DNA of 14,032 bases from JADFOB01 sp046753625 (GTDB taxonomy: Bacteria; Planctomycetota; Phycisphaerae; UBA1845), in NCBI GenBank assembly GCA_046753625.1, contig JBHHUB010000102.1, forward strand, positions 1 through 14,032, in the 5' to 3' direction. Shown here piece after piece: positions 6,822-13,851 of the stretch. The stretch's first letter is position 1. The number at the start of each line of letters is the position of its first letter. The notes beneath the pieces are model-generated. The model was given only the letters and a program-made list of their open reading frames with translations. It was not told where the DNA came from and ran no database searches. The translations under genes were made by a program, and so were the position numbers.

Positions 6822-7943
6822 TCACGGAGATTCGCGACGCCTCACAAGTTTGCCGACCCGGCCGCGTACGACCGAAGACCTGTCGGACTTTAGCTTTTGG
6901 ATCGATTCCCACAAGTCCGCGTCGTCGGTATTCGAAACCGCCACCGCGGAGGCGATCAGCAACTCATCGATCCGTTGCGGCGGCATCGGGTAGCGATGAA
7001 TCGTTCCCGATGCGTCACGCTTCTGGTAGCGTTCGCCGCTCTCCCAGAAATCGCGATCGAGCATATCCATGAGCGTCGATTTGCCGGCTCCGCTGCCTAA
7101 CCGCGCCAGCGCCAGTGCGGCCGCCCACTCGACCTCGCCATCATGGGTCAGGCGAAGGTGATCCAGTTGCTTGATCACCGTTTTGTCGCCGGGCCGCGCA
7201 ATAACCGATAGGACGGTCGCGCAGGTCAGCAGGGCCTCCGGCGAATCGTGCCGCTCCATGGCAGCCAGCACCGGATCGACGCAAGCGGCGGTTTCCGGCA
7301 ACGATTCCAGATCGCCGATGGCCGCAACCGCGACCCGTGAGAAAGGCTGCCAGCCCGATTGGACCACCTCTACCAGGGGTTCGATCGCCGCCTGCCGACC
7401 GGTACGGCCCAATGCACGGAGTACGAATTCCAGCCGGGTCGTTCGGACTTGCGCCTGCTGATCTCGCTCCCGGCCAAACGACGATATGGTGTTGCGATGC
7501 GCGAGATCAGCCAAGGCCAACGCCCCGAGCCGCACGGCGATGGTGTCGAGTTCTTCGTCGGAAAACTCGGCTTCCTTGTGCTCGAGCCGCTGGGTTAGTT
7601 CCAACGCCGTCTGCCAGAGCTCTTTCTCCCGTGGGAGCAGAATCCCTATACTCTTGGCTCCGCTGGTCGCCTCAAGCGCGCTCAAGAGCTCGTCAGCGGT
7701 CCGATGCTCGGGCGCGGCCGGTCCACCAAACAGGAATACCACCGTCACGGCCCCACCGACCATGATCGAAATAATCACCAGCGGTACGCCGAACAACTTG
7801 CCCAGTAGCTGTAAATTGAACGGCTCCACGTCGTCGACTGAGGCTGCGTCGTGTGCCCCGTCGATGGGCTGTGCGGAATCCGGGCGCACGCCTTGCGCGG
7901 CGCTGGAGTCGTCTTGCTTGGAGGGTGGATCTAGCTGGTCCAT
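6822..7943 (-). CDS. Membrane-anchored helical-repeat (HEAT-like) protein, first gene of the bc operon
   Basis: The product is 373 residues from the ATG at 7943. An Asp/Ser/Ala-rich N-terminal tail (1-40) precedes one membrane segment (about 52-72, FGVPLVIISIMVGGAVTVVF). A soluble domain follows, built of paired helices with repeated Ala/Leu patterns (for example RLEFVLRALGRTGRQAAIEPL and VEWAAALALARLGSG), which suggests HEAT or Armadillo repeats. No catalytic motif is seen. The frame is open further upstream to 8141, but those 66 residues do not look like protein, and the tail plus anchor make a natural N-terminus; no strong ribosome site marks it. It stops 30 bp before the ferredoxin-Rieske gene, so co-transcription is likely. 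An assembly or scaffold role for the complex is inferred from position only. Confidence 0.85.
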   Translation of the reverse strand: MDQLDPPSKQDDSSAAQGVRPDSAQPIDGAHDAASVDDVEPFNLQLLGKLFGVPLVIISIMVGGAVTVVFLFGGPAAPEHRTADELLSALEATSGAKSIGILLPREKELWQTALELTQRLEHKEAEFSDEELDTIAVRLGALALADLAHRNTISSFGRERDQQAQVRTTRLEFVLRALGRTGRQAAIEPLVEVVQSGWQPFSRVAVAAIGDLESLPETAACVDPVLAAMERHDSPEALLTCATVLSVIARPGDKTVIKQLDHLRLTHDGEVEWAAALALARLGSGAGKSTLMDMLDRDFWESGERYQKRDASGTIHRYPMPPQRIDELLIASAVAVSNTDDADLWESIQKLKSDRSSVVRGRVGKLVRRRESP

Positions 7944-8033
7944 CAACGTCGGAAAACTGTAAGGCCCGAGTTCAGTCAGCCGAACGAAAGAGCAAATTTG
8001 GCCATGAACGCCAGCGACAAAGTTCGATAACAC

Positions 8034-8049
8034 CGTGAATAATTTCACG
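8034..8049. promoter_or_regulatory. Palindromic element in the bc operon leader
   Basis: CGTGAA and TTCACG arms flank TAAT, giving a 16-bp inverted repeat about 90 bp upstream of the first operon gene and downstream of the proposed promoter. It is the right size for a dimeric regulator operator, but it also forms a 6-bp RNA hairpin with a 4-nt loop. No regulator is identified. Confidence 0.35.
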
Positions 8050-8122
8050 AACTCGGCGTGGCGCCGGCGCGTTGCCACGTGCCTGCCTCGCCGATGGTCG
8101 CATCCATGCAACCGGAGCGCGG

Positions 8123-8151
8123 ATTGTGCCTGTTTTGACAATTGCGGTCAA
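8123..8151 (-). promoter_or_regulatory. Sigma70-like promoter candidate for the bc operon
   Basis: On the minus strand TTGACC (8146-8151) is separated by 17 bp from CACAAT (8123-8128), matching the -35 consensus in 5 of 6 positions and the -10 in 4 of 6. A transcript starting near 8116 would have a leader of about 170 nt. The consensus may not hold exactly in this phylum. Confidence 0.35.
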
Positions 8152-8601
8152 GCGTCGAATGAGGATTGGGCGATTTGCCCGGCGATTTGGCTGTGGCGTC
8201 GTCGCTTCGATCCGGTCATGTTGCGGTTTGCGGATTGATCCGGTCTGGTTGCTCGCGGGACATCAAACCCGATGCCTGGGTGGGAATCCGTCTCTGTGAC
8301 GCGGGGGCGAGATAAAGGGGCGAGCGATGCGAACGCATCCGGACGCCCGGGCCGATGCAGACCCTGATATGGCCTTATGCACGGTGACGGCGCGGGCCGT
8401 TCTGTTTCGCGGTCTTTTTGCAGCATCGTTTTCCAGACGTACGGCTGCCGTGCCGATAAAACCGGATAAGTGCACGCAACAGCGGGTCGGATCATAACGC
8501 GGCGTGACCTGTAGGCCGGCCATGCCGAATGATGGAGTGAACTCCTTCAGCGACGATTTCGCGGTTGGGTCAATCAGGCGGTAGCCTTGCGAGTTTCCAC
8601 C
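8152..8601. other. Non-coding stretch with no convincing gene
   Basis: Short open frames here on either strand look like random high-GC translation (rich in Arg, Pro, Ser, no domains). The stretch includes a GATGCG-AA-CGCATC palindrome at 8326-8339, a weak plus-strand hairpin (ACGGC/GCCGT, 8387-8400) followed by TCTGTTT, and two copies of GATCCGGTC near 8205 and 8237. No known RNA family was recognised. Confidence 0.5.
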
Positions 8602-8742
8602 ATGCCGCTAACCAAACACACAAAAGTTCGATGGCGTACCCGGCGCGAGAACCGCATTATGAGTGTCGCGGCGTTTGCCCTTTGGGCACTCATCGTTGCG
8701 GTTTTCGGACGTTGGCTTTGGATGGCCATTTTGGGGATTTGA
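8602..8742 (+). CDS. Possible 46-residue single-pass membrane miniprotein
   Basis: ATG 8602 to TGA 8742 encodes 46 residues. The N-terminal 19 are strongly basic (Lys and Arg with few acids) and are followed by one hydrophobic helix (about 20-45) with three tryptophans, a plausible positive-inside membrane peptide. It is the only protein-like reading in this 960-bp gap. The frame is open upstream to 8533, but no strong ribosome site precedes the ATG. Downstream are a small TCCCCT/AGGGGA hairpin (8746-8765) and a stronger one at 8802-8836. I do not recognise a family and propose no function. A chance open frame remains possible. Confidence 0.42.
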   Translation: MPLTKHTKVRWRTRRENRIMSVAAFALWALIVAVFGRWLWMAILGI

Positions 8743-8801
8743 TTTTCCCCTTGAATTGCAGGGGATGATTCTGGTACGCTCAGGTCTGTTGATCCTCCTA
8801 T

Positions 8802-8836
8802 GGGCCCGCCGTTGCTGAGAGCGAAACGGTGGGCCC
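8802..8836 (+). terminator. 12-bp hairpin between convergent genes
   Basis: Arms 8802-8813 (GGGCCCGCCGTT) and 8825-8836 (AACGGTGGGCCC) pair over 12 bp with one G-U, leaving an 11-nt loop. The G-U pair forms only in plus-strand RNA; on the minus strand the same position is an A-C mismatch. The following bases (GATCTTTG) contain only a short T-run. Its position, after the plus-strand miniprotein and facing the end of the minus-strand hydrolase gene, fits a terminator. Confidence 0.4.
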
Positions 8837-8905
8837 GATCTTTGCGCTGCATGCCGCCACGTCACTTCCGGCGCAGACGTGCACGACTACCGACATCCGG
8901 CCCGC

Positions 8906-9967
8906 TCAATCCATGGATGTTCGGCCCGCGGTGTCCGCATCGGCTTCAAGATTGATCGGTGTTTTCTCGGAATCGCCGACCGACACGTCCTCGGAACGGC
9001 CAAGGAAACGCATCACCTCACGGTTGAAGATGTCGGGTTGGTCGACCATGACTTCGTGGGCGGCATCGGCGACGATCAGCAAGCGGGAATCGGGCAGGTG
9101 GCGATGGAAAAACTCACCGTCTCGCGGCGGGTGCACGAAATCGTGGGCTCCGAAGATCAGCAGAACGGGCTTGGTTACTTCGGCCAGCCGGTCCCGGCAC
9201 GAGGAGTAGAAGATGCTCTTGAGTGCGCGGGACGACGCGCGGCCTTCCTGTTTGAATCGGTCGTGGTCGGCCCGGATCGCCATCTGATACCTGAGAATCT
9301 CTTGGGTCATCGGGTTGTGCGTTTGGAAGAGTCGCGTGTAGATGTGCTTCCAGTTGCGCCGGATGTGGTCCGTGACGGTCGCGTCGTTCCAAAACCACTT
9401 GAAGATCATATCGAGCAAAGGGCCCGGTGTTTTCCACGCGCCGCAGGAGCCGGTCATGACCAGCTTGCCGACCCGATCGGGATGGTCAAGCGTCATCATC
9501 AGCGCCAAGTGCCCACCCAGGGAACCGCCGATAACGTGGGTCCGCTCGATTCCTTTGGCATCGAGAAAACTGATGATCTTCTCGCACATCCAAGATAGCT
9601 CATAGGAGGCATCCGGTTTGCCGGATTTTCCGAATCCGGGCAAATCCATCGCCAGGACATGAAAGCGCTCGGCCAGCACGGAGATATTGAGGCGCCAGAA
9701 ATCGGCGGAAGTGCCCAGGCCGGGAAGTATCAGAACATTGTCGCCTGCCCCGAGTTCCTGGTAGCAGATGCGTACGCCGCCCGCGTCGATGTACTCTTCA
9801 CCCAGGGCGTATCGGTAGGATGCGGCGAGCTGATCGTCACGGTAGCGTGCCAACTGCCAGTCCGTCAGGCGGGCGCACCCGGTCACCTGCAAGGTCAAAG
9901 CGGCCAGGAGCCCCCAAACCCCCAACGCACGCCCAGGCGCAGCCTTTATGTCGTCCCGGTGTTTCAC
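8906..9967 (-). CDS. Lipid-anchored alpha/beta hydrolase
   Basis: The 353-residue protein starts with GTG at 9967. A hydrophobic segment (15-30) ends in the lipobox VTGC, so C31 should be lipidated after signal peptidase II cleavage and the enzyme should sit in a cell-envelope membrane. The alpha/beta-hydrolase fold is clear. LPGLGTSADFW (81-91) carries the oxyanion-loop region and MDLPGFGKS (107-115) the next loop. GGSLGG (147-152) holds the nucleophile S149. GAHDFVHPP (273-281) holds the acid D276, and AAHEVMVDQP (302-311) the histidine H304. A helical lid lies at about 180-250. The substrate cannot be told: esterase, lipase and peroxidase-like members share this pattern. The N-terminal region before the hydrophobic stretch is long and contains Asp, so a later start (for example TTG at codon 15) is possible, although no ribosome site is clear. 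The gene stands alone, flanked by non-coding DNA. Confidence 0.92.
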   Translation of the reverse strand: MKHRDDIKAAPGRALGVWGLLAALTLQVTGCARLTDWQLARYRDDQLAASYRYALGEEYIDAGGVRICYQELGAGDNVLILPGLGTSADFWRLNISVLAERFHVLAMDLPGFGKSGKPDASYELSWMCEKIISFLDAKGIERTHVIGGSLGGHLALMMTLDHPDRVGKLVMTGSCGAWKTPGPLLDMIFKWFWNDATVTDHIRRNWKHIYTRLFQTHNPMTQEILRYQMAIRADHDRFKQEGRASSRALKSIFYSSCRDRLAEVTKPVLLIFGAHDFVHPPRDGEFFHRHLPDSRLLIVADAAHEVMVDQPDIFNREVMRFLGRSEDVSVGDSEKTPINLEADADTAGRTSMD

Positions 9968-10029
9968 TAGCGGCGATGCCCGAAATCAAACGTCAAAGAG
10001 TTTATCCGAATGCTCGGAGCGAAAGAATA

Positions 10030-10052
10030 CTCGATCCGCACGGCGAATCGAG
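10030..10052 (+). promoter_or_regulatory. Hairpin competing with the adjacent terminator
   Basis: CTCGAT (10030-10035) can pair with ATCGAG (10047-10052). These bases overlap the left arm and loop of the terminator at 10038-10061, so the two folds cannot coexist. This is the geometry of an attenuator, but no gene follows on the plus strand. Confidence 0.3.
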
Positions 10053-10070
10053 CGTCCGTGCTTTTTTTTT
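10038..10070 (+). terminator. Intrinsic terminator on the plus strand without an obvious gene
   Basis: GCACGG (10038-10043) and CCGTGC (10056-10061) form a 6-bp stem with a 12-nt loop, followed at once by nine T (10062-10070). This is the clearest T-tract in the window. The adjacent genes are both on the minus strand, so it would end an unannotated plus-strand transcript. Confidence 0.65.
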
Positions 10071-10086
10071 GAGCATCGCGCCGCCC

Positions 10087-10259
10087 CGGGTAGCCCATGT
10101 CCTATTGGACATGGGGGAGCCGATGATCCCGCGGCCACTGGGAGATCGAATGCCGTCCGCCAGGACGCCAGTGCACGGAGGCTCGGATTGTCGGAAAGCC
10201 CGGGCGCCAGTCCGTCCCGATCATCGGCTCCCCCACCTCCCAATGAGGTGGGGCACCCG
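10087..10259. repeat. REPIN-like inverted pair of hairpin modules
   Basis: Two related modules of 42 nt (10087-10128) and 41 nt (10219-10259, reverse orientation) flank 90 bp. Each starts CGGGT(A)GCCC, contains a 9-bp hairpin, and ends in the identical 16-mer GGGGGAGCCGATGATC. The left hairpin stem is CCCATGTCC/GGACATGGG (10094-10115) and the right is CCCCACCTC/GAGGTGGGG (10231-10253). Stem sequence differs but pairing is kept. The two 16-mers can also pair with each other over their full length. The spacer holds a further CACTGG/CCAGTG pair (10136-10141, 10168-10173). The layout matches REP doublets (REPINs) or a small non-autonomous mobile element. No transposase is in the window. Confidence 0.7.
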
Positions 10260-10270
10260 CGCGGTTGCGT

Positions 10271-10287
10271 CAATCGTGTAACGATTG
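10271..10287. repeat. 17-bp inverted repeat
   Basis: CAATCGT and ACGATTG flank GTA. TTGC just before and GCAA just after can extend the fold across an internal loop. It lies between the REPIN-like element and the next palindrome. Confidence 0.5.
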
Positions 10288-10308
10288 CCGGGCAAAGCCG
10301 TGCGGCCG

Positions 10309-10349
10309 CGCGGGCTTCAAGCCCGCGGCTCGGGGTTGTAGCCCGCGCC
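10309..10349. repeat. GC-rich palindrome with a degenerate tandem half-copy
   Basis: CGCGGGCTTCAAGCCCGCG (10309-10327) has perfect 9-bp arms around one base. A half-copy, TAGCCCGCG (10339-10347), follows 20 bp after AAGCCCGCG (10319-10327). It looks like a second family of palindromic repeat unit stacked beside the REPIN-like element. Confidence 0.55.
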
Positions 10350-10385
10350 GGGCGACGCTGAGATCGTATCCATCCATGAAACGAT

Positions 10386-10422
10386 AACAAGAAAGGGGCG
10401 GCAGTCGGATGACCACCGCCCC
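10386..10422 (-). terminator. Intrinsic terminator of the large lipoprotein gene
   Basis: On the minus strand GGGGCGGTGGTC and GACTGCCGCCCC pair over 12 bp (two wobble pairs) around the tetraloop ATCC, and are followed by TTTCTTGTT. It starts 45 bp after the stop codon of the lipoprotein gene. Confidence 0.75.
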
Positions 10423-10426
10423 CCAA

Positions 10427-10445
10427 AGTTGTCGGGACGACAACT
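10427..10445 (-). repeat. Extra 8-bp hairpin ahead of the terminator
   Basis: AGTTGTCG and CGACAACT pair perfectly around a 3-nt loop, between the lipoprotein stop and its terminator. It may add to termination or protect the 3' end. Confidence 0.55.
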
Positions 10446-10467
10446 GATATTCAAGCGCGAGCCGCAG

Positions 10468-13400
10468 CTATTGAGGGGCCACGGCGAATGTCTCGAAGCC
10501 CTTGACGATCAAGGCGAAGGGATCGTCGACTGGCGCGACGAACGGCTGAGCGTCGATCAGGGTCCGCACTCGCGGAAGCGGACCGAATCCGTCCACGTCC
10601 ACGTTGGCTTCGATGTTGAAAATCTGATCCATGACCAGGTTGATCACGGCGATGGAGGTGAAGATGCTGACCGACGTGCTCGCCGTGATTTCGTGCGTTC
10701 CGTCAAAGAAATCGGTGGGCAGGAACGCGGTCAACATGTTGATGGCCGTGTTGGGCCTGCCGAAACGGAACGCGTTAAGCCTCGGGCGATACGTCCGCGG
10801 AACCAGGGGCGTCCCGTCGATCGTTTGAGGCACGGGCGATTCAAAATCCACGTCGTCAAAGCCCACGGCGCCACCATCGGCTCGTCGGTAATAGACCCGA
10901 ATGTCCGTGGATCGCCAGTCGGCCGTGTCGAAGAGCGTCGGTCGCCAGGACGCGGTCGGCTCGTTGGGATCCTGAACGCCGTTGTCGTTGATGTCGTCAT
11001 AGAACGGGTCGCCGGCCGGATCAAAACGCGGGTTGTCGACCTCGGTGCCATAGACGAACTCAAAGGCCTCGACCTGGATATCCAGGTTGAAGATGTCGCC
11101 GATGAATACCAGGATGGGTCCGTCGCCTACGGGCAGTTCCGCTGGAGTGATCACGTCCGTCGGGTTCGCTGGATCGGCGGTGGTCGTATCCACCGGTGGG
11201 TCCGTGACCGTGGGGTCGGTGGGGTCGGTCGGCGCATTGGGATCGGTGATGGTGTCGGTGTTCGGGTCGATCGGGTTGCCGAAGTCGTCAAGCAGGGGCT
11301 CCTCGGGCGGCAGTGCGTCAATGAAGTCGTCGATTCGGGTCGAATCGTCGAAGTGATCGCCTCCGTTGGCATCATTGAAAACGTCGAGGAACTCGTCCGG
11401 TCGGACGAATCGGTCATCGAAGAATGCGGACGGATCGTTCAAGTTGGCAGGCCGTCCGGTGTCTTCGTTGAACAGGGCGAACGTGCCGGTTTCCTGTGAA
11501 TCCGGAAGGAACATGAGCAGGTAACGGCCGAACGGGTCGGCCTCGGTGATGCCCGTCGTCGGATTGTACGTGACGCGAACCGGTTCGGAGAATTCACCAA
11601 ACGAATTGGCGAGCACGAGTACTTCCTCGTTGCGCGCCCCAAACTCGCGTGCCGCTTCCAGTTGCGGCTCCGGCTCGGGGATAAAATCCTGCACGAACAC
11701 GGTAATGTGCGTGGTGGGATAAAACTCGCCGGACTTCGTGACCATCTCAGCAAACGGGCGTCCACCGACCGGCGCGAAAATGTCTTCGTTGAAGATGCTG
11801 GTTCTGACGGGACCGCGCGGGCCGTGTATCGGCTTGCCGGTCTCGCGAAGGATGAACTCGACCGCTCCGTCCGATTCGGTGCCGTGGGTGAACGCCAGCC
11901 AGAACCGGCCTTCTCCGGTTGGATTGTAAACCGCCTCGGCCACGTGCCCGTCGAGATCAACATCGGCGTCCACCGTGACGGCATTCACGACGGCGCCATC
12001 GAAGAACTCATCCCCATCAGCAACCACAAAAATGGTGCTCGGCCCGGTCCGGCTAAACGGCAGGTGGGCCTGAGCGTGGCGAATCTTTTGAGCTAGATCG
12101 TCGGCGCTGACCACGCGCCCAAAGGTGAATCCGTCGAAGAGCCTGGCAAACGGCGGCGCGACGGTGTTGCCGAGAATCTCCCTGAGTATCCGGCGGAGCG
12201 TCAAATCCTTGGCCTCGAAGTCGCTATCCTCGATCCCGCCGACATCGGCCTCGAAAACACGGAAGAACAGCTCTTCGAGATTGACGGCGAAGCCGTTGCC
12301 GTCCGGGGTTTCAAACACCGTCAGCGGCGGTCCGACAAAGTGGGGATCCTCGACGAAGTAGGTCAGCCGAAGGCCCATGCCTTGCTCGATGTCCGTGAGC
12401 ATCTCGTAGAGCTTGCGCAGCGTGAGCCTCTTGCCTTGAAGATCGAGCCGCGCCATGCGGACCAGGACATGGTCGCTGAGCACCGGAAGCGGTGGTCCGC
12501 CGTCCTCGCCGAATTCGTCGTCGCTGAAGTTGCGGTTCGGCTCGCTGAATTCGTTGAAGTAGATGAGTATCGCCTCTTCGGGGAGGTCGAGCGGAGCGAA
12601 ATCATCCAACGGGTCTACGCCGATCCCGTCGTTGGGGTCGGGGAACGGCGACGGGAGCGGAGCAATCCCGACCAGCCCGCCCGCATCGAGGACGCCCTGC
12701 AGGTAGTCGGCCAGCTCGGGAGACAGAGTGCCATCCACGTTGTCGATGATGCCGTCCAGGATGTCCTCTTCGAAGCCGGGCGGGGAGCCGGTCGCGAAGA
12801 GCATCTCGATTTCACCCTGCAATTCGGGCGGCGCGTCGGCAAACGGATCGTCAAATGGCGGGCCCTCCAGGCCGGGATCGCGTGGTCCGTCAAACTCCTC
12901 GAACGCATCAAAACCGCTGAAGAACTCGCGCTGCGTCATCGTTTTGACACCATCGATCGCGCCCAACGCACTGAAGTCCGGGCCGCGTGGAAGATCAAGA
13001 ATGGGGAACCCCGCTTGAAGAAAGACTTCGGCCACGGCCAGCGCGACTTCCTCTGCATTCCCCGCGACCGCCACGCCGAGATTGCCCTCAAACACGTGCG
13101 CACTCGTTTGGGCACCGGGCGGGATGACGTCATCAAAGAACGCAACCAGCGCGTCTTCCGTGACGTCGAGGACGTCGTCGAGGCTCAGGGTTTGGTCGAT
13201 GCCTGAATCCTCGAAGAGGCTGGCATAGGCATCGGCGATGCGCTCGAGGATGGCCGCCGGGCTGACCGGCAGATCCTCGAGGTTGATGCCCTTGGCCTCG
13301 ATGAGGCGGCGCAATTTGGCCAGGATGATCCTGGTCAGCGGACCCGGCCGTACGTCGGTGAGCCGACCAGTGGTGCCGCCCTCGTCGGCGGGGATGTTGA

Positions 13401-13851
13401 CAAAGCTCTCAATGTCGCACGATCCGTCTTCCTCGATGTCGCCACAGATGACAAAGTCCGTTCCGACGGGCAGATTGTCCGCCTGGAACGATCCGTCGGG
13501 TTCGACTGTGACCGGGGGATGTGGCTGCCCGTTGGCATCCAGCAAGTCCTCGCCGGCAAGGTCCTTGAATCGAACCACCGTACGCTCGGTGTCGAAGCTC
13601 ACGGGGGCTGCTTGAGCGGCGCCCCCCGTGTCGACGGACGCGCGGGTGGATTGGGTGTCGACCAGTTTGCCGCTGACCGAACCCTGGTTGCTGATCGCGT
13701 CCGTGATCAGCGTGTTGTCTGTCGGCGTCGTCGTGTCACCACCGGTGGGGTTCGTATCCGTGCCGTTATTGCCACATCCGGCCACAACGATGGCCAGCGT
13801 GGCGAATAGCGGCGTGCGAAGCCGTCGTCGGAAAAAAAAGCTCGATTTCAT
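10468..13851 (-). CDS. Very large acidic lipoprotein of unknown function
   Basis: The product is 1127 residues from the ATG at 13851. Residues 1-25 are a signal peptide with an FFFRRRLR start and the lipobox VAGC, so C26 should be lipidated and the mature protein exported. An AGG about 6 nt upstream and the lipoprotein signal choose this start over an ATG 41 codons upstream. A Gly/Thr/Asn spacer follows, then a beta-rich region (about 58-155) with FVICGDIEEDGSCDIE, whose two cysteines may form a disulfide. Next is an acidic middle of mixed helices and strands, a Thr/Asp/Pro linker (about 858-903), and a C-terminal domain with the calcium-loop-like DDINDNGVQDPNE. Other Asp-rich turns are VDADVDLDGH and NVDVDGFG. 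The protein is strongly acidic and has no recognisable catalytic site. Calcium-stabilised surface or periplasmic structure is inferred. It is monocistronic, with its own terminator. Confidence 0.88.
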   Translation of the reverse strand: MKSSFFFRRRLRTPLFATLAIVVAGCGNNGTDTNPTGGDTTTPTDNTLITDAISNQGSVSGKLVDTQSTRASVDTGGAAQAAPVSFDTERTVVRFKDLAGEDLLDANGQPHPPVTVEPDGSFQADNLPVGTDFVICGDIEEDGSCDIESFVNIPADEGGTTGRLTDVRPGPLTRIILAKLRRLIEAKGINLEDLPVSPAAILERIADAYASLFEDSGIDQTLSLDDVLDVTEDALVAFFDDVIPPGAQTSAHVFEGNLGVAVAGNAEEVALAVAEVFLQAGFPILDLPRGPDFSALGAIDGVKTMTQREFFSGFDAFEEFDGPRDPGLEGPPFDDPFADAPPELQGEIEMLFATGSPPGFEEDILDGIIDNVDGTLSPELADYLQGVLDAGGLVGIAPLPSPFPDPNDGIGVDPLDDFAPLDLPEEAILIYFNEFSEPNRNFSDDEFGEDGGPPLPVLSDHVLVRMARLDLQGKRLTLRKLYEMLTDIEQGMGLRLTYFVEDPHFVGPPLTVFETPDGNGFAVNLEELFFRVFEADVGGIEDSDFEAKDLTLRRILREILGNTVAPPFARLFDGFTFGRVVSADDLAQKIRHAQAHLPFSRTGPSTIFVVADGDEFFDGAVVNAVTVDADVDLDGHVAEAVYNPTGEGRFWLAFTHGTESDGAVEFILRETGKPIHGPRGPVRTSIFNEDIFAPVGGRPFAEMVTKSGEFYPTTHITVFVQDFIPEPEPQLEAAREFGARNEEVLVLANSFGEFSEPVRVTYNPTTGITEADPFGRYLLMFLPDSQETGTFALFNEDTGRPANLNDPSAFFDDRFVRPDEFLDVFNDANGGDHFDDSTRIDDFIDALPPEEPLLDDFGNPIDPNTDTITDPNAPTDPTDPTVTDPPVDTTTADPANPTDVITPAELPVGDGPILVFIGDIFNLDIQVEAFEFVYGTEVDNPRFDPAGDPFYDDINDNGVQDPNEPTASWRPTLFDTADWRSTDIRVYYRRADGGAVGFDDVDFESPVPQTIDGTPLVPRTYRPRLNAFRFGRPNTAINMLTAFLPTDFFDGTHEITASTSVSIFTSIAVINLVMDQIFNIEANVDVDGFGPLPRVRTLIDAQPFVAPVDDPFALIVKGFETFAVAPQ

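Noticed and set aside
6268..6993. A plus-strand frame coding for an Ala/Ser/Gly-rich, apparently hydrophobic protein
   Set aside because: It is the complement of the Ala/Pro/Lys linker of the ferredoxin-Rieske fusion and runs across a gene boundary; its hydrophobicity is an artefact.
6822..7943. GSGAGKST in the helical-repeat protein as an ATP-binding Walker A motif
   Set aside because: The required G-x4-GK[ST] spacing is absent (a Leu occupies the first Gly position), and no beta-strand or Walker B follows. It fits a repeat loop.
7944..8141. Extension of the helical-repeat gene by 66 codons to a start at 8141
   Set aside because: The added residues do not resemble protein, overlap the proposed promoter and palindrome region, and would place a long random sequence before the acidic tail.
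8387..8407. ACGGC/GCCGT hairpin followed by TCTGTTT as a plus-strand terminator
   Set aside because: The stem has only 5 bp, the T-tract is interrupted, and no plus-strand gene lies upstream; it was left as a minor structure.
8148..8495. A 115-codon minus-strand frame in the gap upstream of the bc operon
   Set aside because: Its composition is that of random GC-rich DNA (Arg, Pro, Ser), with no domain, anchor or ribosome site.
10087..10349. The palindrome cluster as a CRISPR array
   Set aside because: The modules are inverted rather than direct, there is no regular repeat-spacer periodicity, and no cas gene is present.
10429..11499. A 356-codon plus-strand open frame opposite the end of the lipoprotein gene
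   Set aside because: It is rich in Val, Gly and Arg, with repeats mirroring the Asp/Thr/Pro linker on the other strand, and starts inside the terminator hairpin region. It is a shadow.
12340..13206. A 288-codon plus-strand open frame within the lipoprotein gene
   Set aside because: It is antisense to a continuous 1127-codon gene and shows no recognisable domain.
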